Source: Diphasiastrum complanatum
Taxonomy: Eukaryota; Streptophyta; Lycopodiopsida; Lycopodiales; Lycopodiaceae
Direction of reading: 5' to 3'
Assembly (NCBI GenBank): GCA_029204225.1
Contig: CM055094.1
Coordinates: 7,611,143-7,675,142, forward strand
Length of the DNA stretch: 64,000 nt
Position 1 is the first letter of the stretch; each line of letters begins with the position of its first letter. The notes below the pieces were generated by a model that was given only the letters and a program-made list of their open reading frames with translations, searched no databases and was not told where the DNA came from. The position numbers and the translations under genes were made by a program. Of the stretch, positions 21,525 to 34,138 are shown in pieces.

Positions 21525-24500
21525 TCAACCACCAATATGAATCATCGGCCGATTTTGTGTCCTTGCCAGCTCAAACATGCCTGCATGAGCAGCTTTCTTT
21601 CTCTTAACCTACACAAAGAAACCCACAAGGATTCAATAAACACAAACAGCTACTTGCAAAGAGTATCTTCAAGATAAACAAAAAGAACATTCATTTAAGG
21701 TTTTTATAGAGGTCTCACACAACAAAGAACCCTATAAATATGTCTCTCAAGCTTCAACTTACACATGATTCTGCCTCCTTTAAACAGGGACTTCCTTGTA
21801 TATTATACAAGTAGCAAAAAGCCTCGTACCAAATTAGGCAGCACAATAATGTTAAAAAAATAGCCAAAAATAAATATTTTAAAACCTTCAACTTGCAAAA
21901 ATGTAATGTACCCTTATATTTTAACATTAACCCTAGAGTTGTAGCAAACTGAGAAAATGCTACACACTCTTAGAAAAAAAAACTCAAAGAACCTAAAAGT
22001 CAAGCTCTTAAAAATTCCATGGCTTAAGGCTTTTACTATATTACATTGCAAAGTAGTACGAGTCAATCAAAATTGTTGCTTTTGAAAATGATGACTCCTT
22101 ACCTACGTTGAAATAGTAAAAAGTTGCAATGATTCCAAACCATAATCCTCAAGTAAGCAGAGGCTCTTACTAAAGATTGGCACCATAAATTATCCTACTA
22201 GCTTTGTTATCATATTTAAGGTATTTCATGGTGAAAGAATAAATGTAGTCACTTTATCATATTTAGGGTATGTCATGAAGAGGGAATAAATATATAGTCA
22301 GTTTCTATTCTTCAGCTCTATTTCGCTCATCGTATATTGTGTTTGCCAGAGATCATATAGAGTTTGGCACATGGCCCAGTACATAGTTGATAGAAAGTGA
22401 AGTCGTGCCCTACAAACAGAACAATACACATCAATAACATCATTATACGAAAAAAAATCTAATCTCTACAACTCGTAGTTCTCATCTAAGGAGCTCCCCT
22501 CAATGTCACTACTGGAAGATGAGAAAGATGAGAGAACATCTTCTTCAAGAATGTCTTGTTGTCTGCCCATGCCTCTCCTCTCAATCTACCATGGGCATCA
22601 GAGCTCTGCTACCTGTGCATGAGATGTTGCCAGTGCATTAGAAGCTATTGTTTGTGCCAAAGATGCCCTTGGCTGAACATGAAAATCCATGAGCCTTACC
22701 TGACGAGAATCTCTGCGACGAAACCCCCCCCCCCTGCGGGCGCGTGACGTAGGCTCAGGCTGTCTCCACATTTAGGTCAAAAATACTGTTCCTCATCACG
22801 GACACCCTCATCTTCCTCTTTATCAATGTCCATCTTAGCAATAGCCTCCTCTCCTCCTCATCAAAAACCCCCCTTGTTCATCTACCTCCTCGTCCTCATC
22901 ACTACCCTCCTCAGCCTCATATCGTGCTACCTCTACCTCTGCCCTGCCATGGAACTGGTGACCCCATGCTGCCTTCCCTCCTCATGTGCCATCTCACGAT
23001 GAAGGTTTACAAAAATCTGATTGACTAAAATAGCCTTACTGTGTGTCTAGCCTGCTATGGTGTTGGTATTAGGAGCACAAACATCAAAGTTCACCTTTCT
23101 ACGATTCCCATCCTGTTGTATGTGTTTGACAAGCCTCAAGTTGGTGGCGCGTAAACCAACCAATTGCATTGAGGAATGAAAGGTCCAATGCATCACTCTG
23201 TGTATATACCTTTGTGGAAAAATTGTGGTGTCTGCTGTCTGGTGGAGGCCTCATGATGTGTCCTCTGCCACATATCAGGCATTGTGCATGTCTTTGTCTA
23301 CCTCCCTATCCAATAGAGCTGCACATCTCCATGGCCTAACTCTAGCACATGAATCCAGTCCAGGCATTGCTCCATCTGTCTAAGATGGCCCAACACCCCG
23401 CACTTCTGCCCTTTTCATTGTTGTCTCTGAGCCAATTTGAGAAGGCCTAGAATCTTGCAAAGACCCTACCAAAAATGGATCTCTGGCTGACAGTCCCCTG
23501 AACCTTGTAAATCTGACCATGAAGGCCCTGCCCCAACTAACTCTCCTGCTGGCACTACCACCCTTGTCAATGATGCCCAGCTATAAATGGTGTTGGTTTG
23601 GAGCCCTTAGCTACAGGTGGTGATGGCCTGGATGGACCCACAAAATTGTTGGATCCTGCACCGTTCTTCTTGCACCTGAACATGCGCCAATCGATTCAAG
23701 CTACCCACCAACCTGTAGCATTGGTGTGCAGGCCTGGAAGCTGACCTCGTAGATCCTGCCTTCCCATTTGTAGCCACAAGACAATCTTGCACATCTAGAA
23801 AAGTTGTCATACAAGGTGCAATGCCCCATAGTACGTCCATCTGCCTGCTCAGACAAACAAATGTGGCCTAATTGTTGTAATTATGCTAGAACAGCTCTAT
23901 CCACAATTCAGGTAACGCCACGTGCATGCACAAAAACCTATCTATGGTACCGCATCCCCATCCACTAAATAAACCTTCACCCAAATGCCTCATCCCACCA
24001 CAAGCATGGCTACATAAATAAGTCTTACCAAAAAAAGCCAAAGACTAGTAGGAAAATTAACGGCCATAGAAGGAATGCTTAAAACATTCTAAGAGGCTAC
24101 GAATAAGCTAGCAAAATGCTAAGAAATGTGACCACCTCCACTATAACTAGCCTGGGAAATATCAACACTTTTTCCCTGGCAAATCTTACAACAAAAATCG
24201 GAGAAAATGGATCACTACAACTTAAAAACAACCAAAACAAAAAAATAACAAAAATGAGCTAACTAGAAAGCCCTAAAGACATGTTAGTATCTCCCTCCCT
24301 ATTTGATAGCAATCACGTGGACTCTGACCTCGCCAAGATCACCTACCTATTGCTCCTCCTTCCACTCTCACTCTCTCCAGAAAATGAGCAACTTACTGAC
24401 CTCCAGAATTGAAATTTCACCCTGAATTTTTTTCTTAGAGGCACAAATTTTGCAGCAAGAAGCTGAATCCCCAAAAATTTGCTCATTTTATCCATACTCT

Positions 24501-27500
24501 AGACCTAAAAACCCTAATGGCATGTCAGAATCTCCCTCCCAATCTGATAGCAATCTCATGGACTCCACCCTCGCCAAGGTCGCTCCTCCTACCACTCTCA
24601 CTCTCTCCAAAAACATGAGTGACCTACTGACCTCCAAAATCAAGGTTTCACCCTGCATATTTTTTCAAAGCCGTAAGTGTTGCAGCAGAACACTGGACCC
24701 CGAAACACTGTTCTGATGTAACTTGAATTGTAACTTGTAAAAGCCAAGCTTGCCTTAAAGGACAATAGTGTCCTCGGACCCAAAAAAATGCTCTTTCTAC
24801 AGATCCATTGCTAAAGCATGAGTGGATAGTAAAAGACATGATAACCTCCCGAAATAACTAGCCAAATGTAGCAAGAAGAATCAAGAAATATCAACTTTAA
24901 GTGCTGGATCAAAGGAACAGCTAATGCCAAAACCATTGGCAATCTTAAGGCAAACTATAAATCCACTATCCTTTGTTTTTGAAGCATGAATTTTAGCAGA
25001 GATGCTTCACATGCTGACTGAATACCTGACATTTGTACATGTGTGTGGATGGCCCTACAGCAGATTTATGGCCTGAATCAGTTGTATGGTGATAACATTG
25101 TTGATAGATAATAATTAAACCAATAAAGCTTGCAGAAAGGTCTTTACGAGTAACCATTTGCATCTGATCACTTACTCAAGGTTGTTGTCACAAATTTAGA
25201 GCTTGAATAAGATATTTAGGTCTGCTTTATGTACTTGATGAAACATCAATGCATTTTGCTTTTGTCATGGAAAAGTGGTAACAATTGGGGACAAACTCAA
25301 ATAATTTTCGTGACTCGCTTATATATATTGCCTATATTCTAATGCATAATCAGCACAACAAAAACATTTCTATATAGTTCGTATATCATAATGGTCAAAA
25401 GTAATGGCATTTTCTTATGACAGTTTCAGATATACATAACAACTATATGCCACTTAAAGCTACTGGAGAGCAGAAAAATAAGTTGGAATCAAAAGTACTC
25501 TAGTGTAGTAATAAAGAAAATCTAACTTCGATCAACTGTAATAGAAAATCAAAGGTGAAGATAATACCGCACAGCTGATGATTTCTTGAAGACCAGAATC
25601 ATCAACACCAGAGCGAATAGCATCTCGTAAGCTGACCTGCAATCAAGAACCATTTCAAAGCAGATGCACATTTCACCAGAAAGGGGAAAAACATGGGGTT
25701 TGGGGAAAGATAAACTCTGCTGTACAAACTTCCAAAACCTAGTTACAGAGGTAATCTGTTAGCTTTATAAGGTTGGCAAACAAGATATTCACATCTCAGT
25801 GGGTTATAACTTCTGGCATTTGTAGGCATGTGCGTAAGGAGGACATGGACACTGGCAACCTCATTTCAGGCTTAACCATACAAATTTAAAAAAAATCCCC
25901 AAAACTAATTGTGACAGATAACATTCGCATTGTGATTGCAGTGGAAACCTATAGTGTTACGCAATCACTCCACTGCGTTGTCCAGAACGCACAAATAAAT
26001 ATAAGACCCTAAAGTGAGGATGGAGTCAGTACAGATAGGTTGTTCAATCTACAACGTTATCAAGTCACCCATATGGTCTCATCGTCTATTTTTTGCACAT
26101 GATAAGAGATTCATATACAGATGCTTCAAGACAGATTCCCAGTTTACTGGATTGGAAGTTTTGTACATCAACTTCATGATTACTATGCAACTCTCTATCT
26201 AAGTGTTTTGATATTCGTAAGTTTCATAAGCTATTTGTCCACACGTGCTTATTTTCATTTGTTTCTAACTGTTATCCTTTATCACACTACCCTACTGGCA
26301 GTTCCCTACTACGCCATATTGTTGACAAGGTGTTTTCCTTTATTCCCAGGATTTAGAATCTTCAAATGCACTTTTAAGTGGTGGTATTAATAGGTAGGAA
26401 TTTCAAGCAACTCCCTTAAGACCTATTGTGACATTTTATGCTCTTCACTGCATGAAAAGTCCACTGGATTCAGAATCCAACCAAAAATCTGATAGAATAC
26501 AAGCAGCTTGAGTATATACTCAGTCCTATTTCAACAAGTACAACACCAGATGGAAGTTTAAAGCGAGAATTGCATGTTCTTCTCATTCTTTTACTCGGTG
26601 CTTATTGTATGCATATGACAGAAAGTTGATCTTTTAGAAAACCCACCACCTCAAACAGTGTGGGTAAGGAACTATAAAAACGGGAAATGCCACACTAGAG
26701 ATACTTATGAAAGGCTGCAAAGATCTAGCTCTCCTTTGTCAAATATCTGATATCTCTATCTCTTTGGAATAAAAGCTTGCCATATTCCTTCTTGTATGCA
26801 TTGTAGATACAAAAGGTTCCAAAAAGACCACTTGAATCATCTCTATGAAAAATGAGTTGATTTACCAAAAAATGGGGACCAATCGTCACTGGATGTAGTT
26901 TGTTGTATTCTGAATAGGACTGATAAATAAAATGCCTCTATTAGGTTGGCTCCTAACTGATGCATAAGGTCTAGTCGGCTAATTAAGTGTGCTTGCCTTG
27001 TGCAAAAGAACGAAAGAAAGTTTATTAATGCCTGCAAAGTATCCTAACGTACATAAGAATGAAAGTACAATTCAAGTGTGTAGAATAGGAGCATAAAGTG
27101 TTCCCTTAACTTAAACCAAACTCAATCCACAAGCTAAAAGCAAACAACGGAGATGACAAAGATCTATTAACCACCGACAATATTATTTTCCAATCCCCTA
27201 TGAATAACGATTTTGCACATAATACTGCAATCCCCTATGAGCAACAATTTGTGCAGGCGAGAGCAAGACAGGAACAACATAACAGATGCAAAGACATTGG
27301 AACCACGGTCAACCATAATCAAATTTCTTATGCTCCCACTAAATGTAGTTACTATGTCTTATGTACAGTTTTGGTAATTCTTTTTAGACTGAAGACCCAA
27401 AAATAAGAGAATCTACCTTGCATAATCTTATCAAGATGCAACAACTAAAAAATACTGCTTCAAACTAACTTGATTCATAAACTTGGTAAATCTTCTGGTG

Positions 27501-29059
27501 CGTTCATACCTCGGAAGGACCAAACAGGCATACTTTCAGATTTCCATCAGCCATGAGCCGCAGCCTATTGCAGCCACTGCAGAAATGCTGTGTCATTGAT
27601 GTTATGAATGAAACTGTCCCTTGGAAACCTTGAACAGTATAATTCTTTGCAGTATCTGAAGAATGGTCTTTTAGTCGCATCAAAGAAGGAAAACGGCTCC
27701 TCTGATTGTAAAGTAAGTTCACATCAAAAATTGCTTTGAAACATTGTGGTTAAGCTGCATAATTCAATATACTTATGCAGAAGAAGAATAGGGCTACAGT
27801 ACATAAGAGAATGACTAGGATGAGTAATTTATAAAAGCCTCATACTAAGCTAAGACTGTCAAATGTAGCTTGTAGCAAAATTAAGTATCATGTAATCGAT
27901 TCAATACCACAAGAGATAGCAGCTCTGCATATGACACCAGCTTCTTTGAGTTCCAAACATTGCCATCAAAAGGCATGAATTCAATAAACCGTACGTTGAC
28001 AGGCTTATATCTTGTAAGTTCTACAAAATCGATCACCTCGTCGTCATTGAAATCCCGCATGACAACACAATTTATCTGCAAAGATGATCAAGTCTACTGT
28101 CTTTCAAATTTAAAGCATTTGATTGATGACGCACAACCTCAACTTCGAATGTAAATAAGACCGTAAGTTCACTAGCCCAAAATCAATGAGCAAAAGGCAT
28201 AACAGAATGACATCTTGGAGCATATGTCACCTTAACAGGGTCATAGCCCATCTCTATTGCTGTCTCAATAGAGTGCAAAACTTTTGCATGACCCTTACGC
28301 CTGGTGAGAAGCTCAAACTTTGCAGGCACAAGAGTATCTAAGCTTATATTCAGCTGATCCAAACCAGCAGCCTTCAACTGGGGAAGTTTACGTGCCAGGA
28401 CAAGACCATTTGTGGTGATTGCGATATTTTTTAGGCCTTCCAGATTCTTTAGGCGTGTACAGATTTCCTCAATATCATGTCGTATAGTGGGTTCACCGCC
28501 AGTCAGCCTAATTTTGTTTACACCTCCTGCAACGAACAAACTGGCCAGCTTGATAATCTCATCTTGTGATAAAAGCTGAGTCTTTGGAGAAAGGGCAACA
28601 CCCTCTTCTGGCATGCAGTACTTACAGCGCAGGTTGCAACGCTCCGTAAGGGAGATCCTTAGATATGTATGCTTTCTTCCAAAAGAGTCAACAAGCATGT
28701 CAGAAACATCATCTGTGGAAACTTCTGGGGTAAGGTCAAGTAATGGCTCTGAACTGAAGTGCCTGCAAGATGGTACAGATTGATTTGAAACACTATCCGA
28801 TACAACTCTCAAAAAATCTGAGCACCAATGCTTAGAAAAAAGTCCAAATCGTCTACTCAAACTGGAGCTTTTCCCATTGACGGTTTGCAAATATTCCTCT
28901 TGAAACTGTTCTGAATTTGATTTAAACTGTTGGAGTGTCGTGCCTGCTCGAGTAAACCTTTTATCTGTAGAAGCCCAATCCTGACACAATAAAACGAAGG
29001 ATGCAATTGCATTATCTCTTCACGATTGAAATATTCACTGATCACATAAATCAATCAAT

Positions 29060-29100
<41 letters not shown>

Positions 29101-29108
29101 ACTCACTC

Positions 29109-29139
<31 letters not shown>

Positions 29140-29392
29140 GCAGATATACTTAGCTTACTTTTCTTTACTGTTTCGGAGACGTTTCATACACTGCCCATTA
29201 TATCACACTTGACATGTACACATTCTTCTTATATGCCTTTTGGCATGGAAAAGACATCAATAAAGCTTTCTTTTGTCTTCTTCTTCTTCTCTCTCTCTCT
29301 CTCTCTCTCTCAACTCACATTATTGCTATTTTTCATGTCAAACCTAAAAAAACCTAAAAGAACCCTAAAAGCTTAAAAGATAAAAAGTGAGC

Positions 29393-29459
<67 letters not shown>

Positions 29460-31321
29460 ATGCGCTCCTCTTCTTCTCTCTTCCCATTTTATACCTTCTC
29501 TCTTTCCAGGAATCTCTAAAGTCACATGTTCTCTCTCTAGAAATTTCTAAATGCTCTCTCTCTCTCCCTCAATTTTGGAGTTTCTTTTCCTAGCATCTAC
29601 CTTCTACACCATCTACGAGTGGTGCATAGCCTTCTATGCATGATAGCACCCTTTTTGGCAATGTATTTGACATATTTACTTGCTCTATTGCTTGCTGAAT
29701 TTCTTCAGCAGTCGTGGACAGCCTTCTACTTGTTGCTCTAAGAGGGTTCGGGCCCTGTTCTATTAACAGAGGCCTGAGAGGAGGAGGAGCTCAGCCTCCA
29801 TAGCCGGTTCATTCTTCACCTACTGCTTGCTGATTTTGACAAGAAGTTGTGGACAACATTCCACCATTCCAAAGCACTGTTTGGGCTCTGGAGAGTTCAA
29901 TTCAAATACATATATCTGTTTGTGAAATTAGAATATATCCAACTTCACTAATTTCAATATAGAAGTCAGTGATGTCATAAAGAAAAGCTTAGAAACAATA
30001 TACAAGCAACCTAAAAAGTCAAAGGATCTAAATCAAAACAATAATATAGAATTAATTAAAAAAAGATCTTAGCATTGCATTGGCTTGCTCCATCCAAAAC
30101 CTTGCAAGATATTTCCATGGATTGAACTCGGTTTACCCCACACGTTTTCATCAAACGTGACTATGTCATGTTTTATTGTTGTTGATCATTTATCCTCAGC
30201 AACCAGCCAGTTTTCTGCTGAACAATGTGCTCGTTCATTTGTTTCTGAATTTTTTTTTTGGGCATGGTATCTGTATGCATTCGTCAGTTCTTCTGATCCT
30301 GTTGATGCTTTTCTTGGGTATTCTTAGTCAATTCGCCTAGCTTACACAAGTAGAAGCTTTCAGACATATTCTCACTTTGTGATTCAGAGCTTTAATAGAA
30401 TAACAGGTTGGTCAGAAAATCAAAGTGCCTAGATCAAACGTCACATACATTGGACAACAGTTTGTGAATATCTTTTTGGGCTGAAGAATGTGATACAGCG
30501 GTTCATGTCTTGAACAGGTGCCAATCAAAGGTCGTGGATGGTAGAACACATGAGAAGGCAATTTATAGGTAGTAAACCTAAAGTTTCACATCTCACGATA
30601 TTTGAGAGCAAAGCCAATAAACAAATTCTAAAGGAAAGAAGGCAAAAGCTTAATGCATTTGAAGTGCATTTGCACTAGACATGATGAGCTTCGAAAGGCA
30701 TCTCACTTGGATGATGAACAAGCTGTGAAAATCGGTCACAATGTTGTTTCGTATGAGCTGGATGGTGCATCTCGCAATATAGTGATATGGAGTATATTTC
30801 ATCATTGGATCTTAATGATAAGGCAAACAGGAAGTGAAGTGGTTTCTTGAAGTGACCAGGATGTCAAGGTGAATGACAAGTTCGCAGTAAGCAAACCTGG
30901 AGAACTTGAATTCTCAGAACTTAAACGAAGAACATACAGGTGTGGACTCTCAACAAATAGAGTAGACAGTTGTGGAATCTCATCGAGGAAACAAGTGTGA
31001 TTGATAATACTTCTTAAGAGCAAAATTTAATCCTAGCACTTGGCATATGACGAACCCAATTTAATAGTTTCTACCAACAGCTATCGCGTGAACGCGATTA
31101 ATAACTGGTCTCCTTAGGCTCCTGAATTACACTATCCAATCGAATATTCTCAAACTTTTGTGATGATTATCCGAAAAGTCTATGAGAAAACAAAAACAAA
31201 ACCATAACTTGGACTGAGAAAGATAACTTACAGAAGGGGAACATGGTGACAGAGTATCCAAAACAGTACATAAACGTTTGGCAATTATTGCGGGGCGGCG
31301 AGCCCGCTGCAGTGATCTCAT
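21525..31321 (-). CDS. CNX2: GTP 3',8-cyclase, mitochondrial (molybdenum cofactor step 1)
   Basis: The protein is about 450 residues from six exons, all in phase 0: 31321-31232, 28980-28231, 28075-27908, 27701-27510, 25636-25568 and 21608-21525 (stop TGA at 21525-21527). All introns are GT-AG. The enzyme is a radical-SAM protein that turns GTP into 3',8-cyclo-dihydro-GTP, the first step of molybdopterin synthesis. The N-terminal iron-sulphur site is CNLRCKYC (Cys 145, 149, 152). The GGEP motif is at about 194-197. The C-terminal cluster has Cys 377, 380 and 394 ([11 protein letters not shown], then VCLF), and the protein ends in the required Gly-Gly (HIGG). The start [17 protein letters not shown] is basic and amphipathic, as expected for mitochondrial import. 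The start was chosen because its exon ends at a perfect GTAAGT donor and joins in phase. No inactivating change is visible. Confidence 0.95.
21609..25567 (-). other. CNX2 intron 5 (3959 bp) and its contents
   Basis: The donor is GTATTA after CA|V and the acceptor is TGTGTAG before [11 protein letters not shown]. It holds a tandem duplication (24271-24690) and, at about 22480-24000, a compositionally different stretch (CCT/CAT-rich, with a C10 run near 22730). On the minus strand that stretch shows short coding-like pieces, ending in a Ser/Asp/Glu-rich tail like those of some hAT transposases. That assignment is weak. Confidence 0.7.
24271..24690. repeat. Degenerate tandem duplication in CNX2 intron 5, period 241 bp
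   Basis: CCCTAAAGACATGTTAGTAT at 24271 and CCCTAATGGCATGTCAGAAT at 24512 start two aligned units. Each continues through ATCTCCCTCCC, TTGATAGCAATC, CCTCGCCAAG, CACTCTCACTCTCTCC and TTTCACCCTG. The copies differ at many sites. Confidence 0.75.
29064..29133. repeat. Microsatellite (TC)n, (ACTC)n, (AC)n
   Basis: A compound run in CNX2 intron 1: about 17 TC units, three ACTC units, then about 13 AC units, preceded by AATC repeats. Confidence 0.95.
29289..29311. repeat. Microsatellite (CT)n
   Basis: About 11 CT units after a short CTT run, in CNX2 intron 1. Confidence 0.9.
29395..29457. repeat. Microsatellite (TC)31
   Basis: An almost pure TC run of about 62 bp. On the gene strand it reads (GA)n. 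In-frame reading gives a Leu-Ser repeat that is not a real protein. Confidence 0.95.
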
Positions 31322-31924
31322 GTTGCCCAGCTGAACTTGAAACCCTGAAAAGGCTCAATTCAAAATCCTCTCCTCAATTTTCAAAACCACACACTCCCGA
31401 GACTTACAAGCAGCGCTGAATCCAGAATCCCAGCCCAACTCCCACAACCACACACTTCTCACACCTAAAAGCAAGCTGTTGACAGCGGCAATTCAATTGA
31501 TCACAAATAACGCTCCTCAAGCTTCTGGACACCCAAAAGAGGATGAACTGCCTTCTTGATTACAGAAAAATCAAGCAAAAATCAAAGCCAAGTGTGTGCA
31601 ACTACTACATAAATAAGGCAAGATGATCAGATTTTGCATTTGATATATTCTCAACTGGCATGGAGCCCACTACTCCCGAAGAAGGATTTCTGATTCTTCT
31701 GATTTCTGCTGAATTGGGTTGTCGAAATGCAAGAGGATTGGAGCCCACAGAGCATGGTGATAGCATGAGAGAGAGAGGACCCCTTCATGTAATAAAACAC
31801 TTAGGTGCTTTCCCCATGATGTATAATTTTAATTTAGCCTTATATGGCATCCTAAGGTGGCATTGATGTATTTGCTTTACCAGAATGGAAAATATTCCCC
31901 CACCTAGGTATGATGCTTGACTTT

Positions 31925-33690
31925 TGTTTTTTTTCAAAGGTTAAGTGTACTATTATATTTTCACAAATGTACAAGTACAAAAGAATTATACACGACATCA
32001 ATGGCCATTTCAGAAACTAGCATCCCGTAAAGGGAGCTAGTTGCAAGTCCTAGAAAGAGTAGATGACTTTAGCACACTGTGCGGGGAGGCAGTCCATAAA
32101 AGCTAAACCACAGTGGAAAAAAATATAGCAAGCCGCACACATGTAGAAGCCGATAGGGGCGAAGTAGAGCCGTCAAAAACCTGGCTGTTACGTGTCAACC
32201 ATATCAGCCACAAAACAAAAGGCCTGCAAAGATGCCAGAAACGAAGTGAGGAACGTTGTATAGTAGGCGGATCCCCCAACAAGATAATGTCAGCTGCAAA
32301 AGGAGGCATGATGCACCAACAACTAAGTAGGCGGAGAACTTCCAACCACAAGTCCTGACGACAATGGAAAAACAGGTGCTGAACATTTTCTTCTTCCTGC
32401 TGGCAAAGCGGGCATAGGTGATCGGAAAGAAAAGGCCATTTGGCTCGAAGAGGCGGAGAGTTAGTAAGGATATGATAAGCCAAATATCGGAGCTTAGCGA
32501 CGGGAAGGGAAGAAGCGGTCTTGAGTCATCTATGCCAGAAAGCAGGAGGGTCAGAGAGAGACAAAGTGGTATTGAAAAATCAGGGAAGAGAGAAGGGAAA
32601 CGACGAAGAAAAGTGGCTCGGTAGTCTAAAGAAGAAGTAGAAAGAACAGACACCCACCGTTCAATACCAGAAGGAGGAGGGGCCAAAGAAAGACCGAAGG
32701 TAGAAGCAGAGGCCAGTTGGAGAAGAGAATGCTCCGCGGAAGAAAGAGGCTTTGAATGGAGAAGATCTTGAAACAATACCTGAAAAATTTGGTCAATAGA
32801 GAGGAGTCCTTTGCGGGCAAGAGAAAGGGAAAGACGAGGATGATGAGCAAAGAGGGAAGGAAATGTAGGGGGAAAGAGGGAGGAAGTCCAAATGGGCTCA
32901 TTGGACGACAAAAGCAAGGGGCTAGTCCAAGAAAGGATATGTTGGAAGTCAAGAAAAGAAGAAGCCAAGTTACGAAGAATAAACGAGCCTTTAAATTTAA
33001 AGGAGCCCCCAAAGGAAAGAAGAGAGTGAAAAGAGGGAGAGAGTTTCAAAGGGGTAGGGGCAACAGTAGAATCAGCCATGTACTGAAGAAGGAGGAAATG
33101 CTAGTGTTGAGAATGATGCACCAAGGAGGGCAGACGTCAGAGGATTAAAGAGGTGTTCTTGATACCCGGGTCATGAATGTCTAGCCCTCCGTCAAGGGTA
33201 GGAGCCGAGTAGACCGACCAGGAGAGAAGAGGTCATTTCCCGGCCCAAAGGAATTACATTAGAGAAGCCAACCCAAAGAGATATGGAGAGAGGCAGAAGC
33301 AGAGAAGTTGGAAGAGAAAAAGACTGGGTAAGCAGCGAAAACGTGTCGAGCCACGAGAACTCTGGCAAGAAAAGAATGAAAGTGAGATTCCCAACTCGAA
33401 AGCTTAGAGACAAAGGAATGAAGAAACCAGTCATTGCGTTGGTGGGGAGTAAGATTAACACCAAAAGGAGATCCCAAAAGACGAGTGACAACTCCATGGG
33501 GCACAAAAGAATTGCCTAACGTAAATATCCAGGCGAAGGTGTTAGCAGAGAGAAGATGAAGCTCAAATTTTTTTTTATTCAGACGAGATGAAGAGCAATA
33601 GCAAAACTCGGAAAACACCTGGAGAAGATGCAAAACATGAGTTTTAGAAAGGAGGGAGAATAAGGTACCCTAGAACCAAAAGGCAAAAAA
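31925..33690 (-). pseudogene. LINE (non-LTR retrotransposon) 3' part: RT thumb and zf-RVT
   Basis: Read from 33690 down, the minus strand encodes the end of a LINE reverse transcriptase (RLNKKKFELHL, then LLGSPFGVNLTPHQRNDW) at 33633-33259. A connection region follows, then a zf-RVT domain at 32483-32103: PPLRAKWPFLSDHLCPLCQQ, EEENVQHLFFHCRQ and WLIWLTRNSQVF, with the CPLC and HLFFHC metal ligands. At least three frameshifts break it. A minus-strand TTGAAAAAAAACAAAAG at about 31925-31940 is a plausible A-rich 3' end. The palm with the YADD motif is missing, so it is 5' truncated, as LINE copies often are. It lies upstream of CNX2, about 600 bp from the start codon. Confidence 0.85.
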
Positions 33691-33771
33691 GCACTACCTT
33701 CTTTTCTAAAAACTATCTTCAAGGATTTTTTTGGATGCTCCACATGGTCCTAAGCTTTATAAGTAATCCTA

Positions 33772-34009
33772 GGTCTAAGCGCTTCATCCATTAATTGTTT
33801 GGCTACGTAATCTAGAATGACTGTGATTTCTATCACTAAAGTTCTCTTCATTTTGATAGGCGTAGTCATGCTTACGGAGAGAGTCCAATAATTCATTCTG
33901 TTGCGCACGAACATTTTTAGTTCGAGTTCGCTTTTCGTTCGTTTCTTGTTCGAGTTCGATTCTCGTTTGTGTTCGTCATTTATTTTCCTCTCCCCCCCTC
34001 TCTCCAACA
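33772..34009 (+). repeat. LTR fragment of K family (3' part)
   Basis: This aligns, inverted, with 53845-54085, the downstream end of the LTR of element K. Shared words are GCGCTTCATCCATTAA, GGCTACGTAATCTAGAATGA, GTTCGAGTTCGC and the end CTCTCTCCAACA. No primer-binding site follows, so it is a 5'-truncated 3' LTR. Confidence 0.85.
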
Positions 34010-34071
34010 GCTTGGAGCTATGGCATAAGGAGGTTATGCCCAACTTGGATTGGAAAGCTTCCTATTGCCCC

Positions 34072-34138
34072 TAGATGACCATCCAATAGTCATGATTATC
34101 ACAATTATCCAATGAGAGTGTCATTGGATGGTCATCTA
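34072..34138. repeat. Perfect 16-bp inverted repeat (hairpin)
   Basis: TAGATGACCATCCAAT at 34072-34087 is exactly reversed as ATTGGATGGTCATCTA at 34123-34138, with a 35-nt spacer. It could be the middle of a folded-back element or a chance hairpin. No flanking direct repeats were found. Confidence 0.8.

Larger units (their letters stand above)
28981..31231 (-). other. CNX2 intron 1 (2251 bp) and its contents
   Basis: The donor is GTAAGT and the acceptor is TTGTGTCAG. It holds three dinucleotide microsatellites between 29064 and 29457 and no coding frame. The first intron separates the targeting-peptide exon from the catalytic exons, so its presence does not disturb the enzyme domains. Confidence 0.8.

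Noticed and set aside
22480-24000. A second hAT transposase in CNX2 intron 5
   Set aside because: Only a Ser/acidic tail and composition suggest it; no DUF659 motif could be read.
29387-29593. 68-codon frame of Leu-Ser repeats
   Set aside because: It is a reading of the (TC)n microsatellite in a CNX2 intron, on the antisense strand.
31167-31358. Alternative CNX2 start in another frame
   Set aside because: It does not begin with ATG and does not join in phase to the second exon; the 31321 ATG does.
32756-33148. 130-codon Lys/Arg-rich frame on the plus strand
   Set aside because: It is antisense to the LINE coding sequence, whose zf-RVT motif on the minus strand is clear.
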